Assembly (NCBI GenBank): GCA_011525695.1
Contig: WYBX01000067.1
Span: 1 to 54,116 of the forward strand
Direction: 5' to 3'
DNA from: Verrucomicrobiia bacterium
GTDB lineage: Bacteria; Verrucomicrobiota; Verrucomicrobiia; Opitutales; Opitutaceae
DNA: 54,116 nucleotides
Below are positions 53,697-54,116 of this stretch, in pieces. The position numbers were made by a program, and so were the translations under genes. Numbering within the stretch: the first letter of the stretch is position 1; every line of letters begins with the position of its first letter. Below the pieces are notes generated by a model that was not told where the DNA came from, ran no database searches, and worked only from the letters and a program-made list of their open reading frames with translations.

Positions 53697-54116
53697 CCAT
53701 AACCGTTTGTTGGGGATGCGGCGGCCTCGCGTGTTGATGTGCTGATCGTTCGATGGCGATGGCGGCGGCAAAGCGGCGAGACACCGCTTCCACCTTCGCG
53801 GACCCGGCAAGACTGACGACCTTCGCGGACTGGATGTAATACCCGGTCGTACAGACTGAATCCAACTGGGTCTGACAGACAGTTACGGGCAATTTCTCTA
53901 TGTTGGGGGCGTGACCAACGACCAATTCCACGGCGAAGCAGCGCCGTGAAGCGCGCTCCGTCGTGGCGACCGCGGTCGCCAGAGAAAACCGGTTCTTCGT
54001 GCATCACCGTGGGGTTGACCGGGAGCGTGGGGTATTCGTGCGGCGCTCATCGCCGCTTTGGCTAGGCCCTCTGTCGCCGGGCCGGGCGACCCTCCCAACC
54101 AAAAACTGTTTGTGGA
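53697..54116. other. Gene-free right end of the window
   Basis: No convincing gene in the last 420 bp. A fragment AAGCGGCGAGACACCGCTTC at 53776-53795 is the inverted relative of the element at 27640. The remaining DNA has only short open frames without coding character; a gene starting beyond the edge cannot be excluded. Confidence 0.4.

Overview
The window is about 54 kb of GC-rich chromosomal DNA with no rRNA or tRNA gene that I could see. The gene content suggests a free-living Verrucomicrobiota bacterium, most likely Opitutaceae-like. The reasons are several secreted sialidase-like and LamG-type proteins, a SecDF fusion, TonB-dependent sugar uptake paired with SSS symporters, a Tat-exported Gfo/Idh oxidoreductase, a serpin carrying the 'GDATLIAG...' domain typical of verrucomicrobial secreted proteins, and many short dispersed palindromic repeats between genes. 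Taxonomy is inferred from style, not from a marker gene.

Layout. 0.2-9.8 kb: a sialidase-like protein, an FAD-dependent oxidoreductase, SecDF, a stand-alone receiver protein whose phospho-acceptor Asp is Glu, a secreted beta-propeller/LamG-like protein and a collapsed PhoD-type phosphatase pseudogene. 9.8-13.4 kb: a GT-C type membrane glycosyltransferase divergent from PolX (Pol-beta plus PHP), whose inter-domain linker is made of a 7-bp tandem DNA repeat. 13.5-19.0 kb: a chain of four overlapping or adjacent genes (DUF2911, large PIG-L deacetylase, 66-aa membrane protein, SSS symporter). 19.3-22.1 kb: a bacillithiol-type thiol cluster with bshA, bshB and, upstream, a 255-aa protein that keeps the signature motifs of the cysteine-adding enzyme BshC at under half its normal length. 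22.2-27.6 kb: TreY and a GlgX/TreX-type debranching enzyme (alpha-glucan and trehalose metabolism).

27.6-29.5 kb is an island of dispersed repeats holding a yefM-yoeB toxin-antitoxin pair between two ~76-bp direct repeats, then a tiny entericidin-like lipoprotein. 29.5-36 kb (minus strand): a periplasmic protein of unknown function, a Gfo/Idh/MocA oxidoreductase and a 2-oxoacid:ferredoxin oxidoreductase operon (ferredoxin, fused gamma-alpha, beta). 36-39.6 kb: a two-cupin protein behind an AT-rich regulatory-looking region, and a large LamG/propeller protein. 40-42.2 kb: a secreted serpin. 42.2-43.6 kb: a ThuA-domain protein behind two copies of a 36-bp symmetric operator-like element. 43.8-46.7 kb: divergent MFS and DASS transporters. 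46.8-47.8 kb: an ECF sigma factor with a strong terminator abutting a YcaQ-like gene remnant. 48.2-53.5 kb: TonB receptor, SSS symporter and Dabb-domain protein. The rest is repeat-rich non-coding DNA.

The most notable items are the compact BshC-like protein beside bshB and bshA, the twin 36-bp dyads at 42.4 and 42.5 kb, the repeat-derived linker inside PolX, the Asp-to-Glu receiver, and the repeat-flanked toxin-antitoxin cassette.
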